64,000 nt of DNA from Flavobacteriaceae bacterium UBA7684 (GCA_002482885.1 DLGW01000016.1:11111-75110), one strand, 5' to 3'. Positions 24,701 to 32,839 are shown, numbered from the stretch's first letter. A program made the numbers and translations. The notes: a model not told the origin generated them from the letters alone.

Positions 24701-25323
24701 AAATTCAGAAAGCGGAAATCTTAGCGGTTTCAGATTTGATTAAAGCTGAGGTTAATGTGAAAGAAGTACAATTGTTAGATGATGCCTCTGGAATTTTAAT
24801 CAAACAAATCAAACCTAACTTTAAAACCTTAGGGCCAAAGTTTGGAAAAGAGATGGGATTAATTGCCAAAGCCATTCAACAATTTGATCAAGAACAAATT
24901 AATGAATTGGAGAAAAAAGGCGAAATTACAATTGAAATTTCTGGAAAAAGTATTATTTTAACACCTACAGATGTAGAAATAAGTTCTCAGGATATAGAAG
25001 GTTGGTTGGTAGCGAGTCAAGGAGCTTTAACCGTAGCGCTTGATATCACCATTACGCCAGAATTAAGGAAAGAAGGAATTGCGCGTGAGCTGATTAACAG
25101 AATTCAAAACATCAGAAAAGATTCAGGATTTGAAGTGACTGATAAGATTAAGGTTCAGGTTTTAAAAAGTTTGGCCATTGAAGAAGCTATAGAAGCCAAT
25201 CGAAAATATATTCAAGAAGAAACTTTAACCAAAGAGCTAAATGTAGTAGATACGATGCTTGAAGTAGAAGGAATAGAAATAGAATTTGACGACATAAAAA
25301 CTAAATTACTAATAACTAAATAA
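21793..25323 (+). CDS. ileS: Isoleucine--tRNA ligase
   Basis: IleRS charges tRNA-Ile and edits misactivated valine. The 1176-residue class I enzyme has its HIGH-type motif in NGLPGIHHVMARA, the editing (CP1) domain with WTTTPWTLPSNTA and GTGIVHTAPTFGADD, the WFDSGAMPYAQWHYP block, and KMSKRLGN. KMSKR and the overall length indicate the eukaryote-like (type 2) IleRS usual in Bacteroidota. Residues about 289-347 hold a low-complexity acidic insert in the editing domain that seems longer than in other flavobacterial versions I remember. ATG 21793 is used. dksA follows by 6 bp. Confidence 0.97.
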   Translation: MSMKFTEYKGLDLPTVASEVLAYWKENNVFEQSVTSREGKTPYVFFEGPPSANGLPGIHHVMARAIKDIFCRYKTQKGYQVKRKAGWDTHGLPVELGTEKELGITKEDIGSKISVTEYNEACKKTVMRYTDVWNDLTEKMGYWVDMQDPYVTYKSKYMESVWWLLKQIYNKDLLYKGYTIQPYSPKAGTGLSSHEVNQPGCYRDVTDTTIVAQFKTKPETLPSFLQGFGDIHILAWTTTPWTLPSNTALTVGPKIDYVLVRTYNQYTGNRVNVILAKSLVAKQFNNKNFNISGDTDLEKLMSNFDTLEDFKVGVNDLIQQEKIDIENSDRPDLLNQSIKFLESIKDKIPFQLGKECKGSDLVGIRYEQLLPWALPYQNPKNAFRVIAGDFVTTEDGTGIVHTAPTFGADDAKVAKEATPEVPPMLVLDENGNPVPLVDLQGRFIQGLGDFSGKYVKNEYYNEGEAPERSADVEIAIQLKEENKAFKVEKYVHSYPHCWRTDKPILYYPLDSWFIKVTEIKDRMFDLNETINWKPKATGEGRFGNWLKNANDWNLSRSRYWGIPLPIWRTEDGTEEMLIGSVEELIQEIEKSIAAGFQSENPFKGFEVGNMSEENYDLVDLHKNVVDNIVLVSPSGKPMKRESDLIDVWFDSGAMPYAQWHYPFENRDLIDEKKSFPADFIAEGVDQTRGWFYTLHAIGTLVFDKIAYKNVVSNGLVLDKNGQKMSKRLGNAIDPFTTLAEYGPDATRWYMISNANPWDNLKFDLEGVAEVRRKFFGTLYNTYSFFALYANIDGFKFNEAEVPLAERPEIDRWILSELNSLIQVVDQSYAEYEPTRAARAISDFVQENLSNWYVRLCRRRFWKGEYGTDKMAAYQTLYTCLLTVAKLGAPIAPFFMDKLYTDLVNATQSEDFTSVHLADFPTYNSKIVDKSLESKMQKAQIVSSLVLSLRKKEMIKVRQPLQKVMIPVLDEIQKAEILAVSDLIKAEVNVKEVQLLDDASGILIKQIKPNFKTLGPKFGKEMGLIAKAIQQFDQEQINELEKKGEITIEISGKSIILTPTDVEISSQDIEGWLVASQGALTVALDITITPELRKEGIARELINRIQNIRKDSGFEVTDKIKVQVLKSLAIEEAIEANRKYIQEETLTKELNVVDTMLEVEGIEIEFDDIKTKLLITK

Positions 25324-25329
25324 AAAGCT

Positions 25330-25710
25330 ATGGAAGAGGAAAAATCACGCTACTCAGACCAAGAGTTGGCTGAATTCAAAGAAATCATTTTAGCAAAAAT
25401 GGATAAAGCTAAAGCTGATTTAGAGCTAATCAAAAGTGCTTACATGAATGACTTAAATAATGGAACAGACGACACATCGCCTACATTTAAAGCATTTGAA
25501 GAAGGAAGCGAAGCGATGTCTAAAGAAGCGAACTCACAGTTAGCCATTCGTCAGGAAAAATTTATCCGTGATTTAAAAAACGCCTTATTCCGTGTAGAAA
25601 ATAAAACCTATGGTTTTTGTAAAATCACAGGAAAGTTAATCGACAAGGAGCGTTTAAAAATTGTGCCTCATGCTACTATGAGTATCGAAGCTAAAAACAT
25701 GCAGATGTAA
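25330..25710 (+). CDS. TraR/DksA-type zinc finger protein lacking most cysteines
   Basis: A protein of 126 residues with a DksA-like layout: N-terminal helical coiled-coil part (about 1-90, YSDQELAEFKEIILAKMDKAKADLELI) and a C-terminal zinc-finger-shaped segment YGFCKITGKLIDKERLKIVPHATMSIEAK. Only one of the four zinc cysteines remains, so the fold is probably zinc-free, as in other Bacteroidota members. The likely role is binding RNA polymerase through the secondary channel. It follows ileS by 6 bp. In many flavobacteria lspA comes next; here a terminator does. Confidence 0.88.
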   Translation: MEEEKSRYSDQELAEFKEIILAKMDKAKADLELIKSAYMNDLNNGTDDTSPTFKAFEEGSEAMSKEANSQLAIRQEKFIRDLKNALFRVENKTYGFCKITGKLIDKERLKIVPHATMSIEAKNMQM

Positions 25711-25747
25711 TTTTTGAATTGAAAGATTTATAATTATCTGTAAACAC

Positions 25748-25782
25748 AAAAAAAGCTGCCTTTAAAAAGGCAGCTTTTTTTG
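25748..25782 (+). terminator. Terminator of ileS-dksA
   Basis: AAAAAAGCTGCCTTT, two bases, then AAAGGCAGCTTTTTTT: a strong stem with T-run 38 bp after the dksA stop. Confidence 0.9.
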
Positions 25783-25879
25783 TATCTTAATAAATTCAAG
25801 GGAAATTAGAAATGTAACAGAGAATTTCACTGCAAAATCTAACTATAAAAAGTTATGTTCTAAGATTTTTACTTAAAGT

Positions 25880-25919
25880 AATACGGTAAATCCGTCACGC
25901 GTGACGGATTTACCGTATT
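25880..25919. repeat. Perfect 40-bp palindrome
   Basis: The left arm AATACGGTAAATCCGTCACG (25880-25899) is followed with no spacer by its exact reverse complement (25900-25919), with ACGCGT at the centre. It lies 5 bp beyond the EnvC-like stop. There is no T-run on the side expected for an EnvC terminator. Its central part is far richer in G+C than its surroundings. Confidence 0.9.
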
Positions 25920-25924
25920 TAATT

Positions 25925-27178
25925 TTACATGTTATAAATCCAATGCTGCGGATTTTGCTTAAAGGAATTTTCGTAAATCAAAAATTTAAGAACGGCTTTT
26001 CCTAATAGTTCATTGTAATGAATTTCGCCTAAAATTTGTTTGGTATTTACATGGTCTCCTTTACGAACTACTAAGTTAATTACGTTAGAGTATACCGTTG
26101 TGTAGTTACCATGACGAACCATTACAATAGCGGTGTTGTTTGGCATTAATTGAATATCTACCACTTGTCCCGAGAAAACCGCACGGGCTCTTCCGCCTCT
26201 TTCGGTGGTAATTTCTACTCCATTACTTTCAATCATAATGGATTTTTCTACAGGATGGGGTTGTAATCCAAATCTTTTGGTCACCAATCCTTTTTCCACT
26301 GGCCAAGGTAATTTTCCTTTATTGTATCGGAATCCATCGGCTAAGGTTTTAGCTTCTGGAGTTAAACTAATAGTAGCATTATTGGTGGTTTTGGTTTTAG
26401 AACCTTCGGCAGCCGCTTTCTTTTTATTAGCCGCTAATATAGATTCTCGTATCAATTGCTCGATTCGCTTTTCTATAGCCATAGATTCTTTATGTTTTTT
26501 TCGAATCTCTTCAACTATTTTTTTCTGCTGTTGTTTTAAGGTTTGAACCAATTCTGTTTTTTCTTCTTTTTCTTTTTCAAAAACCTCAATCTCTTTTTTA
26601 TTACTTTCTATAAGCAATTCTTTTTCTCGTTTTTGCTCTATAATTACCTGATTCAAAACAATTAACTGCCCTGTAAGGTGTTTGATTTCTTCTCCGCGGG
26701 ATTTTCTAAAACTGGCGTATTGTTTCATGTATTGTAATCTTCGGTACGCTTGTACAAAGTTTTTAGAAGACAATACAAACATGATTCTACTTTTTTCGGA
26801 ACGGCTTTTATAAGATTTTAATACAATGTTGGCGTAATCTTTTTTAAGTACCTCTAATTCTGTATTTAATTTTTTTAATTGTCTTTCGTTAGTTACAATT
26901 TCTTGATCGTAGATTTGTTTTTTTCGTTCATTGGTTTGAATCAAACTTTCGCGCAATCTGATTTTAGCCACTTGTTGCTCTATTTGACTAACCACAGATT
27001 TTTCTTGTTCACGCCCTTGTTTTAATAATCTTTCGGCTATCTGAATCTCTTTAAGAATCTGTTGTTTTTTTCTTTCAAGTTCTGCTTTATTGTTCTGCCC
27101 TTGTACACAAACAGAAATCAACAACAGTATTATCCAACTGAATTTTATGATGATGGTAAAGATTATTTTAGCGGGCAT
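25925..27178 (-). CDS. EnvC-like murein hydrolase activator (degenerate M23 domain)
   Basis: From ATG 27178 (MPAKIIF) the product has 417 residues: a signal peptide (to about VCVQGQ), a long coiled coil (about 25-240, Lys/Glu/Gln-rich) and a C-terminal LytM/M23 domain (about 300-417: GLVTKRFGLQPHPV, GRARAVFSGQVVDIQ, MVRHGNYTTVYSNV). The zinc ligands of active M23 peptidases look lost: HxGxD is replaced by SIMIESNGVEI and HxH by LKFLIYE. It therefore probably activates amidases during cell separation, as EnvC does. An upstream ATG (27205) is possible. The start overlaps the DUF4292 gene by 11 bp. Confidence 0.87.
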   Translation of the reverse strand: MPAKIIFTIIIKFSWIILLLISVCVQGQNNKAELERKKQQILKEIQIAERLLKQGREQEKSVVSQIEQQVAKIRLRESLIQTNERKKQIYDQEIVTNERQLKKLNTELEVLKKDYANIVLKSYKSRSEKSRIMFVLSSKNFVQAYRRLQYMKQYASFRKSRGEEIKHLTGQLIVLNQVIIEQKREKELLIESNKKEIEVFEKEKEEKTELVQTLKQQQKKIVEEIRKKHKESMAIEKRIEQLIRESILAANKKKAAAEGSKTKTTNNATISLTPEAKTLADGFRYNKGKLPWPVEKGLVTKRFGLQPHPVEKSIMIESNGVEITTERGGRARAVFSGQVVDIQLMPNNTAIVMVRHGNYTTVYSNVINLVVRKGDHVNTKQILGEIHYNELLGKAVLKFLIYENSFKQNPQHWIYNM

Positions 27179-27959
27179 AGATTCTTTCATATCCGTTGGG
27201 AACATTGTAAGGAAATGTTATTTCTTCGTTAAACTTAATATTTTGATGCTGTAAATCTACGGTGTGTTTCTCGTTTTTTTGTGTAGCAATTATGGAAATT
27301 TTTCGAGGGATAACTACCGACGAATTTTCAACCGCTACTCTATCCTGATAATTCACCACAAATGCTTTGTTTTGTTGGGGCTGTTGCACACTTTGCATGA
27401 CTAATAATAAATCAGAAATCCCAAAACTAAATGCTGTTTTTATGGATTCGTTTTTACTAGTTAACAGAGCTTCTGTTTCGTTGGTTTCAAAATTATAATC
27501 TTTTGCAGATAAATGGATTACCGATTTGCCTAAAATCAAATTTTGAATCATGGAAAAATCTAAATCTGTTCCCATCCACCGACTTAAGGTTTCAAAATCT
27601 CCATCAAAATAAGTGCTTTCTGCTTTTTCGTAATATTTTACACCTTGTGGGGTAATTAATGCTTTTGCCATAATAATGCCCATGAATCGAACATTTACGC
27701 CCAGCATTTCGTCTTTTTTTAATTTGATTTCGGCCGTTAATGGAAAAGAACTTCCTTTCCCTTCGTACTTAACATTAGCCGTAATGGATAAGGTTTGGAA
27801 ATTGTTGGCGATGCTGTCTTGGTTAGTAATTAATTTTTCGGCCGTTAAAACAGTGGTGTTTGTTGTAGCGTCTGGAGTAGCCGAAACAAAAGCTTGTTTG
27901 GATTTACATCCTATTAATCCTAAAAATAATCCTAAAAATAATATTTGAATAGACTTCAT
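27168..27959 (-). CDS. DUF4292 lipoprotein
   Basis: A protein of 263 residues with a lipoprotein signal peptide (MKSIQILFLGLFLGLIGC, Cys 18). The rest is beta-rich with a LolA/LppX-like pattern (SITANVKYEGKGSSFPLTAEIKLKKDEMLGVNVRFMGIIMAKALIT), matching DUF4292, a Bacteroidota family. A role in carrying lipids or lipoproteins through the periplasm would fit the fold but is not shown. It overlaps the upstream TPR gene by 4 bp and the downstream EnvC-like gene by 11 bp, so the three are translationally coupled. Confidence 0.85.
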   Translation of the reverse strand: MKSIQILFLGLFLGLIGCKSKQAFVSATPDATTNTTVLTAEKLITNQDSIANNFQTLSITANVKYEGKGSSFPLTAEIKLKKDEMLGVNVRFMGIIMAKALITPQGVKYYEKAESTYFDGDFETLSRWMGTDLDFSMIQNLILGKSVIHLSAKDYNFETNETEALLTSKNESIKTAFSFGISDLLLVMQSVQQPQQNKAFVVNYQDRVAVENSSVVIPRKISIIATQKNEKHTVDLQHQNIKFNEEITFPYNVPNGYERIYAR

Positions 27960-29302
27960 TTTTTTTGTCTGATCGATTTTTTAGATTGATATAAATAGTT
28001 ATCTCTGCATTTGGCATCGCCTAAACCAGTACAGGCTTCTGTTAGTTGCAAATAAAAATTGATGGTTAAATCCACATCGCCTACAATCAATTCTAAACCT
28101 GATTCTAAAAAATCTTTAGCTTTTTTGAATCTACCTATTTTATTGTTAGACATTCCTGCTAAGTAAAATAAATCGGGTTGTAAAGGATAAATTTCTAATA
28201 GATTTTCGGACTCTACAGCAATCATTTTAAATTCACCTTTTTTTAAATACGATTGCAAAAGTAGTAAATGAGCATCTAAATCATTCGGCGCATTTTCTAA
28301 AGCAATTCTAAAATACCGAATGGCTTTATCTTCATTGTTATTTTTTTGAAAGAATTTACCAATATCCTTAGCAATCTTTACAGTTCCTTCTTCGTCTATA
28401 TGTTCTATAGTACTTTCCAAATACTTATCGTAGCCAGGATTATTATTCGTAAAAATCAAAAATTCATTAATGATTTTGTATTTGATTTTACTGTTTATAG
28501 AAGTGTTTTTTAGCACGGTGGTCATGGACTGCACGGCTTCTTCTATTTTTTTGTTATTCAAATAAAACTTAAATAATCCTACTTGTGCCCATTCAGAATC
28601 TGGAATATTTTTTTCCAGCAGTTTAGCCATTTCAAAAGCCATTTCTTCTTGATTACTTTCGGAATACAAATAAATAAGGGATATATAATTGGATTCTTTT
28701 TTAGGATACTTTTTTATTTGAGCCAGTAAAAATTCTTTTTCCGCTTCGCGATACTTAGCATCCATAAAAATTTGCCTTTTAAAAGCATCTCTTTCTACAG
28801 AAACACCTACTTCTTCATCTAAAACCTTAATTAAGCTTAAGGCCTTGTCGTACTGTTTAGTGTACATGTACAAAGACACTTGATCTTCGCGGTATTTTTT
28901 ATCTATTAATACCAAATCATTAATAATGCCTAAGGCTTGGTTAAAATCTTTTAACTCGTAAAAAACATCATACAAACCCACTAAAGTCCATTTATGATTG
29001 GGCTGTAGTTCCTTGGCTTTTAAATAGGCTTGTAAAGATTCGTTATGTTTTTTTTGAAAGAAATAATTGCGTCCTATTTCGTAATGAACAGTAGCATTGT
29101 TGGGTTCTAGCTCTAAGCATTTTTGTAATTGCTCAATCGCTTTATCATAATTTTCAATCCCTTTTTGTTTTAAGGATTCAAAAAAAGCTTCTTGAAAAAC
29201 ATCAACCACGGCTTCTTCCTCTTGAGCGATAGTTATTAGTGGGAAGATTAAAAAAACTACCCAGCCAATCGCCTTAAAAAGAAAATGCCGTGGTTGAATC
29301 AT
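27956..29302 (-). CDS. Exported tetratricopeptide repeat protein
   Basis: A protein of 448 residues: signal peptide (to about LITIAQ, residue 26), acidic linker, then TPR units, for example PNNATVHYEIGRNYFFQKKHNESLQAYLKAKELQPN (about 66-101) and a run near 325-400. It is likely a periplasmic adaptor. Its coding sequence overlaps DUF4292 by 4 bp (ATGA), and it lies 7 bp after the nucleotidyltransferase gene, in the same long minus-strand operon. No enzymatic motif. Specific partners unknown; the EnvC-like product two genes on is a natural candidate. Confidence 0.82.
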   Translation of the reverse strand: MIQPRHFLFKAIGWVVFLIFPLITIAQEEEAVVDVFQEAFFESLKQKGIENYDKAIEQLQKCLELEPNNATVHYEIGRNYFFQKKHNESLQAYLKAKELQPNHKWTLVGLYDVFYELKDFNQALGIINDLVLIDKKYREDQVSLYMYTKQYDKALSLIKVLDEEVGVSVERDAFKRQIFMDAKYREAEKEFLLAQIKKYPKKESNYISLIYLYSESNQEEMAFEMAKLLEKNIPDSEWAQVGLFKFYLNNKKIEEAVQSMTTVLKNTSINSKIKYKIINEFLIFTNNNPGYDKYLESTIEHIDEEGTVKIAKDIGKFFQKNNNEDKAIRYFRIALENAPNDLDAHLLLLQSYLKKGEFKMIAVESENLLEIYPLQPDLFYLAGMSNNKIGRFKKAKDFLESGLELIVGDVDLTINFYLQLTEACTGLGDAKCRDNYLYQSKKSIRQKK

Positions 29303-29309
29303 GTTTTTG

Positions 29310-30320
29310 TTATTCTAAAACGCTATAATCACCTATACTTATGGCGGTAAATTTCCCGTTAAAGTGAGCATTGCTTCCAATCATGGCATTGTCTAAATGC
29401 GCATTTTTAATTGTAGTAGCGTGTTGAATTAAACTGTTTTGTATGGTAGAATCTTCTACTTTAGAACCTTTTCCTATGGAAACATTAGGTCCTATTACGG
29501 TATTGTTTAACTCCACGCCTTCTCCTACAAAACAAGGTGGAATAATGGTAGAATTGTTTAAAACTACATCTTTAGCCACCAATTCAAATCCGTCTTCTTG
29601 TAAAAATTGTAACATTCTGGAATTGGTTTCTACGGTGATGTTTTTATTTCCGCAATCCATCCATTCATCTATTTTGCCTGGCACAAATATTTTTCCTTGA
29701 GCAATCATGGCTTTAATTCCGTCGTTGATTTGGTATTCGCCTCCGTGCATTAATTTAGCATCTAAAACTTTTTGCAATTCGTTTCTTAAAACCTCGCCTT
29801 GTTTAAAATAATAGATTCCAATTACGGCTAAGTCTGACACAAATTCTTTTGGTTTTTCTACCATACCCATAATATGCCCTTGCTCGTTTAAACTTACAAC
29901 ACCATACTGAGAAGGATCTTCCACGGATTTCACCCAAATTACGCTATCGGCATTAGGATCTAAAGTAAAGTCGGCTCTAAACAAAGTGTCTGCGTAAGCA
30001 ATTACACACGGCCCGTCTAAAGATTCTTTGGCGCACATAATGGCATGTGCCGTACCTAAAGCTTCGTTTTGATAATATATGGTTCCTTTAGCCCCTAATT
30101 TAGCGGCAATGGCTTTTAATTCTTCTTCTACTGGTTTTCCAAAACTTTCGTGAATAATAAAGGCAACTTCTTCTAATTTTTGATTGATTACTCCTGCAAT
30201 ATCTTCTACCAATCGGTGTACAATTGGTTTTCCTGCAATAGGAATTAACGGTTTAGGAACGGTTAAGGTATGTGGTCTTAATCGGGAACCACGCCCCGCC
30301 ATAGGAACGATTATTTTCAT
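29310..30320 (-). CDS. Sugar-phosphate nucleotidyltransferase
   Basis: A cytosolic enzyme of 336 residues that makes an NDP-sugar from NTP and sugar-1-phosphate. The N-terminal domain starts with the signature MAGRGSRLRPHTLTVPKPLIPIAGKP. Metal and sugar contacts are plausible at AYADTLF, VEKPKEFVSDLAVIGIYYF and WMDCGNKNI. Residues about 240-336 form left-handed beta-helix hexapeptides (VELNNTVIGPNVSIGKGSKVEDSTIQNSLI). It resembles glucose-1-phosphate thymidylyl/uridylyl or mannose-1-phosphate guanylyl transferases, without enough to choose. Co-operonic with dut and a flippase, so cell-surface glycan supply is likely. Confidence 0.88.
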   Translation of the reverse strand: MKIIVPMAGRGSRLRPHTLTVPKPLIPIAGKPIVHRLVEDIAGVINQKLEEVAFIIHESFGKPVEEELKAIAAKLGAKGTIYYQNEALGTAHAIMCAKESLDGPCVIAYADTLFRADFTLDPNADSVIWVKSVEDPSQYGVVSLNEQGHIMGMVEKPKEFVSDLAVIGIYYFKQGEVLRNELQKVLDAKLMHGGEYQINDGIKAMIAQGKIFVPGKIDEWMDCGNKNITVETNSRMLQFLQEDGFELVAKDVVLNNSTIIPPCFVGEGVELNNTVIGPNVSIGKGSKVEDSTIQNSLIQHATTIKNAHLDNAMIGSNAHFNGKFTAISIGDYSVLE

Positions 30321-30330
30321 TTTGTTATAG

Positions 30331-30361
30331 TTGTGAGTTATGAATTGTAAATGGTGAATTA
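30331..30361. repeat. Single unit of the TGAATTGTAAATGGTGAATT repeat family
   Basis: GAGTTATGAATTGTAAATGGTGAATTAA between dut and the nucleotidyltransferase gene resembles the arms of the folE-cysS inverted repeat (4448-4546) and the unit before ileS. Confidence 0.5.
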
Positions 30362-30392
30362 ATTTTAATCGTTGAGCTGATTGCTGAAAGCC

Positions 30393-30827
30393 CTATTTAA
30401 CTCCTGTACTTCCAAATCCTCCTGCCCCTCGGGTGGTTTCAGACAGTACTTCTACCGCTTCCCACTCGGCTCTTTCGTGTTTGGCAATTACTAATTGGGC
30501 GATTCGTTCTCCGTCATTAATTACAAATGGGTCTTTGGAAAGATTCACCACAATGACTCCTATTTCGCCACGGTAATCGGCATCAATAGTTCCTGGGGAA
30601 TTTAACATGGTGATTCCGTGTTTCGCCGCCAACCCGCTACGTGGACGAACTTGCGCTTCGTAACCTATGGGCAATTCTATAAAAAGTCCTGTTTTAACAA
30701 TAACTCTTTCTAAGGAACCTAAAGTAATAGGAGCATCAATATGGGCACGAATATCCATACCCGCAGAAGCGATGGTTTCGTAATTGGGTAAATCGTGCTT
30801 TGATTTATTAATGATTTTGATCTTCAT
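30393..30827 (-). CDS. dut: Deoxyuridine 5'-triphosphate nucleotidohydrolase (dUTPase)
   Basis: Dut hydrolyses dUTP to dUMP, keeping uracil out of DNA and feeding dTMP synthesis. The 144-residue trimeric-type enzyme shows all five motifs: AGMDIRA, PRSGLAAKHG, NSPGTIDADYRGEIGVI with the catalytic Asp, GERIAQLVIAK, and the C-terminal glycine-rich RGAGGFGSTG. Length is standard. It lies 8 bp after the flippase gene. The linkage of dut to envelope genes is a syntenic habit of flavobacteria, not a pathway link. Confidence 0.97.
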   Translation of the reverse strand: MKIKIINKSKHDLPNYETIASAGMDIRAHIDAPITLGSLERVIVKTGLFIELPIGYEAQVRPRSGLAAKHGITMLNSPGTIDADYRGEIGVIVVNLSKDPFVINDGERIAQLVIAKHERAEWEAVEVLSETTRGAGGFGSTGVK

Positions 30828-30835
30828 AAAGAAAT

Positions 30836-32293
30836 TTATTTAGATTTTTTAAAAATTCTAAGAATCATTCGTTTTTCATTTCGATAGACAAAATAGGCAA
30901 AAATGATTAAAAAGGTAGTGCCTACAAGATAATTTTCTCTAAAGTAATAAAAGGAAATGGCAGATAGGGTTACCGATAAAACCAAGTAACTCACTATTTT
31001 TTTGACATCGTAAGGAATAGGATAATATTTTCTGCCCAATACATACGAAATCAACATCATTACTCCGTAAGCCGCTAAAGTAGCCACTGCACTTCCGTAA
31101 TAGGTGTACTGAGGAATTAGATAAAAGTTTAACCCTAAAGTAACCAAAGCCCCCACTATAGAAATATAAGCACCAATCATGGTTTTGTCAATCAGCTTAT
31201 ACCAAACGGATAGGTTGTGATAAATTCCCAAACATAAATTGGCTAAAATAATTAATGGCACCACCTTCATGGCTTCCCAATAGTTGGAATCTCTTATCAA
31301 AAACCATTTTAAAACATCGGCAAAAACGATTACTGAAAGTAGAATTACAGAACCAAAAATAACGTAGTACTTAGTGATTTGCGCATAGGTTTCTGGAGCA
31401 TTTTTTTCTTTGGCATGACTAAAAAAGAAAGGCTCTACGCCTAACCTAAAGGCCGTAGCGAACAGGGTCATAAAAATCGCCAATTTATAACAGGCAGAAT
31501 AAGCGCCAACCGATTGCATAGCTGTGTCTGGAGGCAACAACCATTCTAAAATAATTCTATCAAAAGTTTCATTGATCGCAAATGCCAATCCCGCCAATAA
31601 AATCGGAAAACCATAGCTCAACATTTTCCACCAAATGGAAAAATCAAAAGTCCAACGTACTCTAAAATAATCTGGGGAAAGCACTAAAAACACAAATAGA
31701 CTGGCAATTACATTAGACAAGAAAATATAACCTACCTGAAAATCTTCTACATAAAGTGTACTGATAAAAGTATCGGGTAATTCTTGTGATAATTTAGGCA
31801 AAATCAACAAAAAGAAAATATTCAATCCTAAATTAATAGCTACATTAATGATCTTAAGTACGGCATAAAAAACAGGTTTTTGTTGTACTCTTAATTTAGA
31901 AAAAGGAATTACCACTAAGGCATCTAACACCAAAATCCAAACGGTATAGGTAATGTTTTCAACATCTAAAGAAGACCATTCTGCTAAAGAATGCCTATAA
32001 ACCAATCCTAAAACTAAAAATAAAATAGAAGTCCAAAAAACAGAAATCAACGAAGTACCTAATACACTTTCCTTATCTTCTTCTTGGGTATAAAATCTAA
32101 AAAAAGCGGTCTCCATTCCATAAGAAAGCACCACATTAAAAAGCACTAACCAAGAAAATATAATAGAAACAGCTCCATATTCTACTACAGGCAAAACCTG
32201 CGTATACAAAGGAACTAGTATAAAACTAAACATCCGGGGCAAAACCGTAGCTAGCCCATAAATTAAAGTTTGTTTAAATAAAAGTTTATACAT
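30836..32293 (-). CDS. Polysaccharide flippase of the MOP superfamily
   Basis: An inner-membrane protein of 485 residues with about 14 hydrophobic segments, starting MYKLLFKQTLIYGLATVLPRMFSFILVPLYTQVLP, the typical opening of Wzx/RfbX-type lipid-linked oligosaccharide flippases. The pattern VEYGAVSIIFSWLVLF and the late GLNFYLIPQYTYYGSAVATLAAY agree. It is first in the operon flippase-dut-nucleotidyltransferase-TPR-DUF4292-EnvC. Because it is conserved with housekeeping genes and not the capsule locus at 53-64 kb, it may serve a general surface glycan. Confidence 0.88.
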   Translation of the reverse strand: MYKLLFKQTLIYGLATVLPRMFSFILVPLYTQVLPVVEYGAVSIIFSWLVLFNVVLSYGMETAFFRFYTQEEDKESVLGTSLISVFWTSILFLVLGLVYRHSLAEWSSLDVENITYTVWILVLDALVVIPFSKLRVQQKPVFYAVLKIINVAINLGLNIFFLLILPKLSQELPDTFISTLYVEDFQVGYIFLSNVIASLFVFLVLSPDYFRVRWTFDFSIWWKMLSYGFPILLAGLAFAINETFDRIILEWLLPPDTAMQSVGAYSACYKLAIFMTLFATAFRLGVEPFFFSHAKEKNAPETYAQITKYYVIFGSVILLSVIVFADVLKWFLIRDSNYWEAMKVVPLIILANLCLGIYHNLSVWYKLIDKTMIGAYISIVGALVTLGLNFYLIPQYTYYGSAVATLAAYGVMMLISYVLGRKYYPIPYDVKKIVSYLVLSVTLSAISFYYFRENYLVGTTFLIIFAYFVYRNEKRMILRIFKKSK

Positions 32294-32320
32294 TAACTGT
32301 GCTTAAAAATACCGCGAATG

Positions 32321-32328
32321 CAAACTTA
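32321..32328 (-). promoter_or_regulatory. Candidate -7 box for the flippase-dut operon
   Basis: The minus strand reads TAAGTTTG, a TAnnTTTG match 27 bp upstream of the flippase ATG. It abuts the 3' end of the upstream lipoprotein gene (stop at 32330). No -33 element is obvious. Confidence 0.4.
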
Positions 32329-32329
32329 A

Positions 32330-32815
32330 TTAATTCTTTGGTTTGTATCTTACCCCTGGGTAAACAATTACCTGATTTAAAGTCAATTTCTGAAGTATTT
32401 CGAACTTTTCTTTGCCTTTAACACGATAAGCCAACAAAGCTTCGTTGTCTTTTATTTTTATGGGTGGAATAACCACTTGCGGAGGCTTGTTACCATATTC
32501 ATTGGTAACGTCGGCAAACGATTGGTTTTCGGCGAATAAAACACCTTCGAAAGTGGCAACGTATAAACGATTGTCTTTTTGAGTTACAGAACTGATTTTA
32601 TTGTTATAATAAATGTTTTCTAACACCGTTGCCCTCGGTAAAGAATCTTTTAAATAAATAGAAATCGTAAGTGTATAATAATTATCGGTTGAAGATTGCC
32701 ATTTCTGAACCACGGCTTTTTCAATATGATGGCTAACATCATAAGGTTTCTCTGTTTTAAACAAAGAACACCCCACACACAAAAACAACAACGCTATATA
32801 TTTTAACATATTCAT
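32330..32815 (-). CDS. Lipoprotein of unknown function
   Basis: A protein of 161 residues with the lipoprotein signal MNMLKYIALLFLCVGC (Cys 16). The mature part is beta-rich (SSTDNYYTLTISIYLKDSLPRATVLENIYYNNKIS...) and ends in a basic tail (VRYKPKN). I do not recognise a named family. It has 36 bp before the flippase operon and probably its own promoter in the terminator-containing gap upstream (32816-32910). Likely periplasmic or outer-membrane anchored. Confidence 0.7.
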   Translation of the reverse strand: MNMLKYIALLFLCVGCSLFKTEKPYDVSHHIEKAVVQKWQSSTDNYYTLTISIYLKDSLPRATVLENIYYNNKISSVTQKDNRLYVATFEGVLFAENQSFADVTNEYGNKPPQVVIPPIKIKDNEALLAYRVKGKEKFEILQKLTLNQVIVYPGVRYKPKN

Positions 32816-32839
32816 TTTTTACTAGTTTATAAAAGTAAA

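Noticed and set aside
25880..25919. Chromosome dimer resolution (dif) site
   Set aside because: dif sites are about 28 bp with imperfect arms and a 6-bp centre; this is a gapless 40-bp perfect palindrome.
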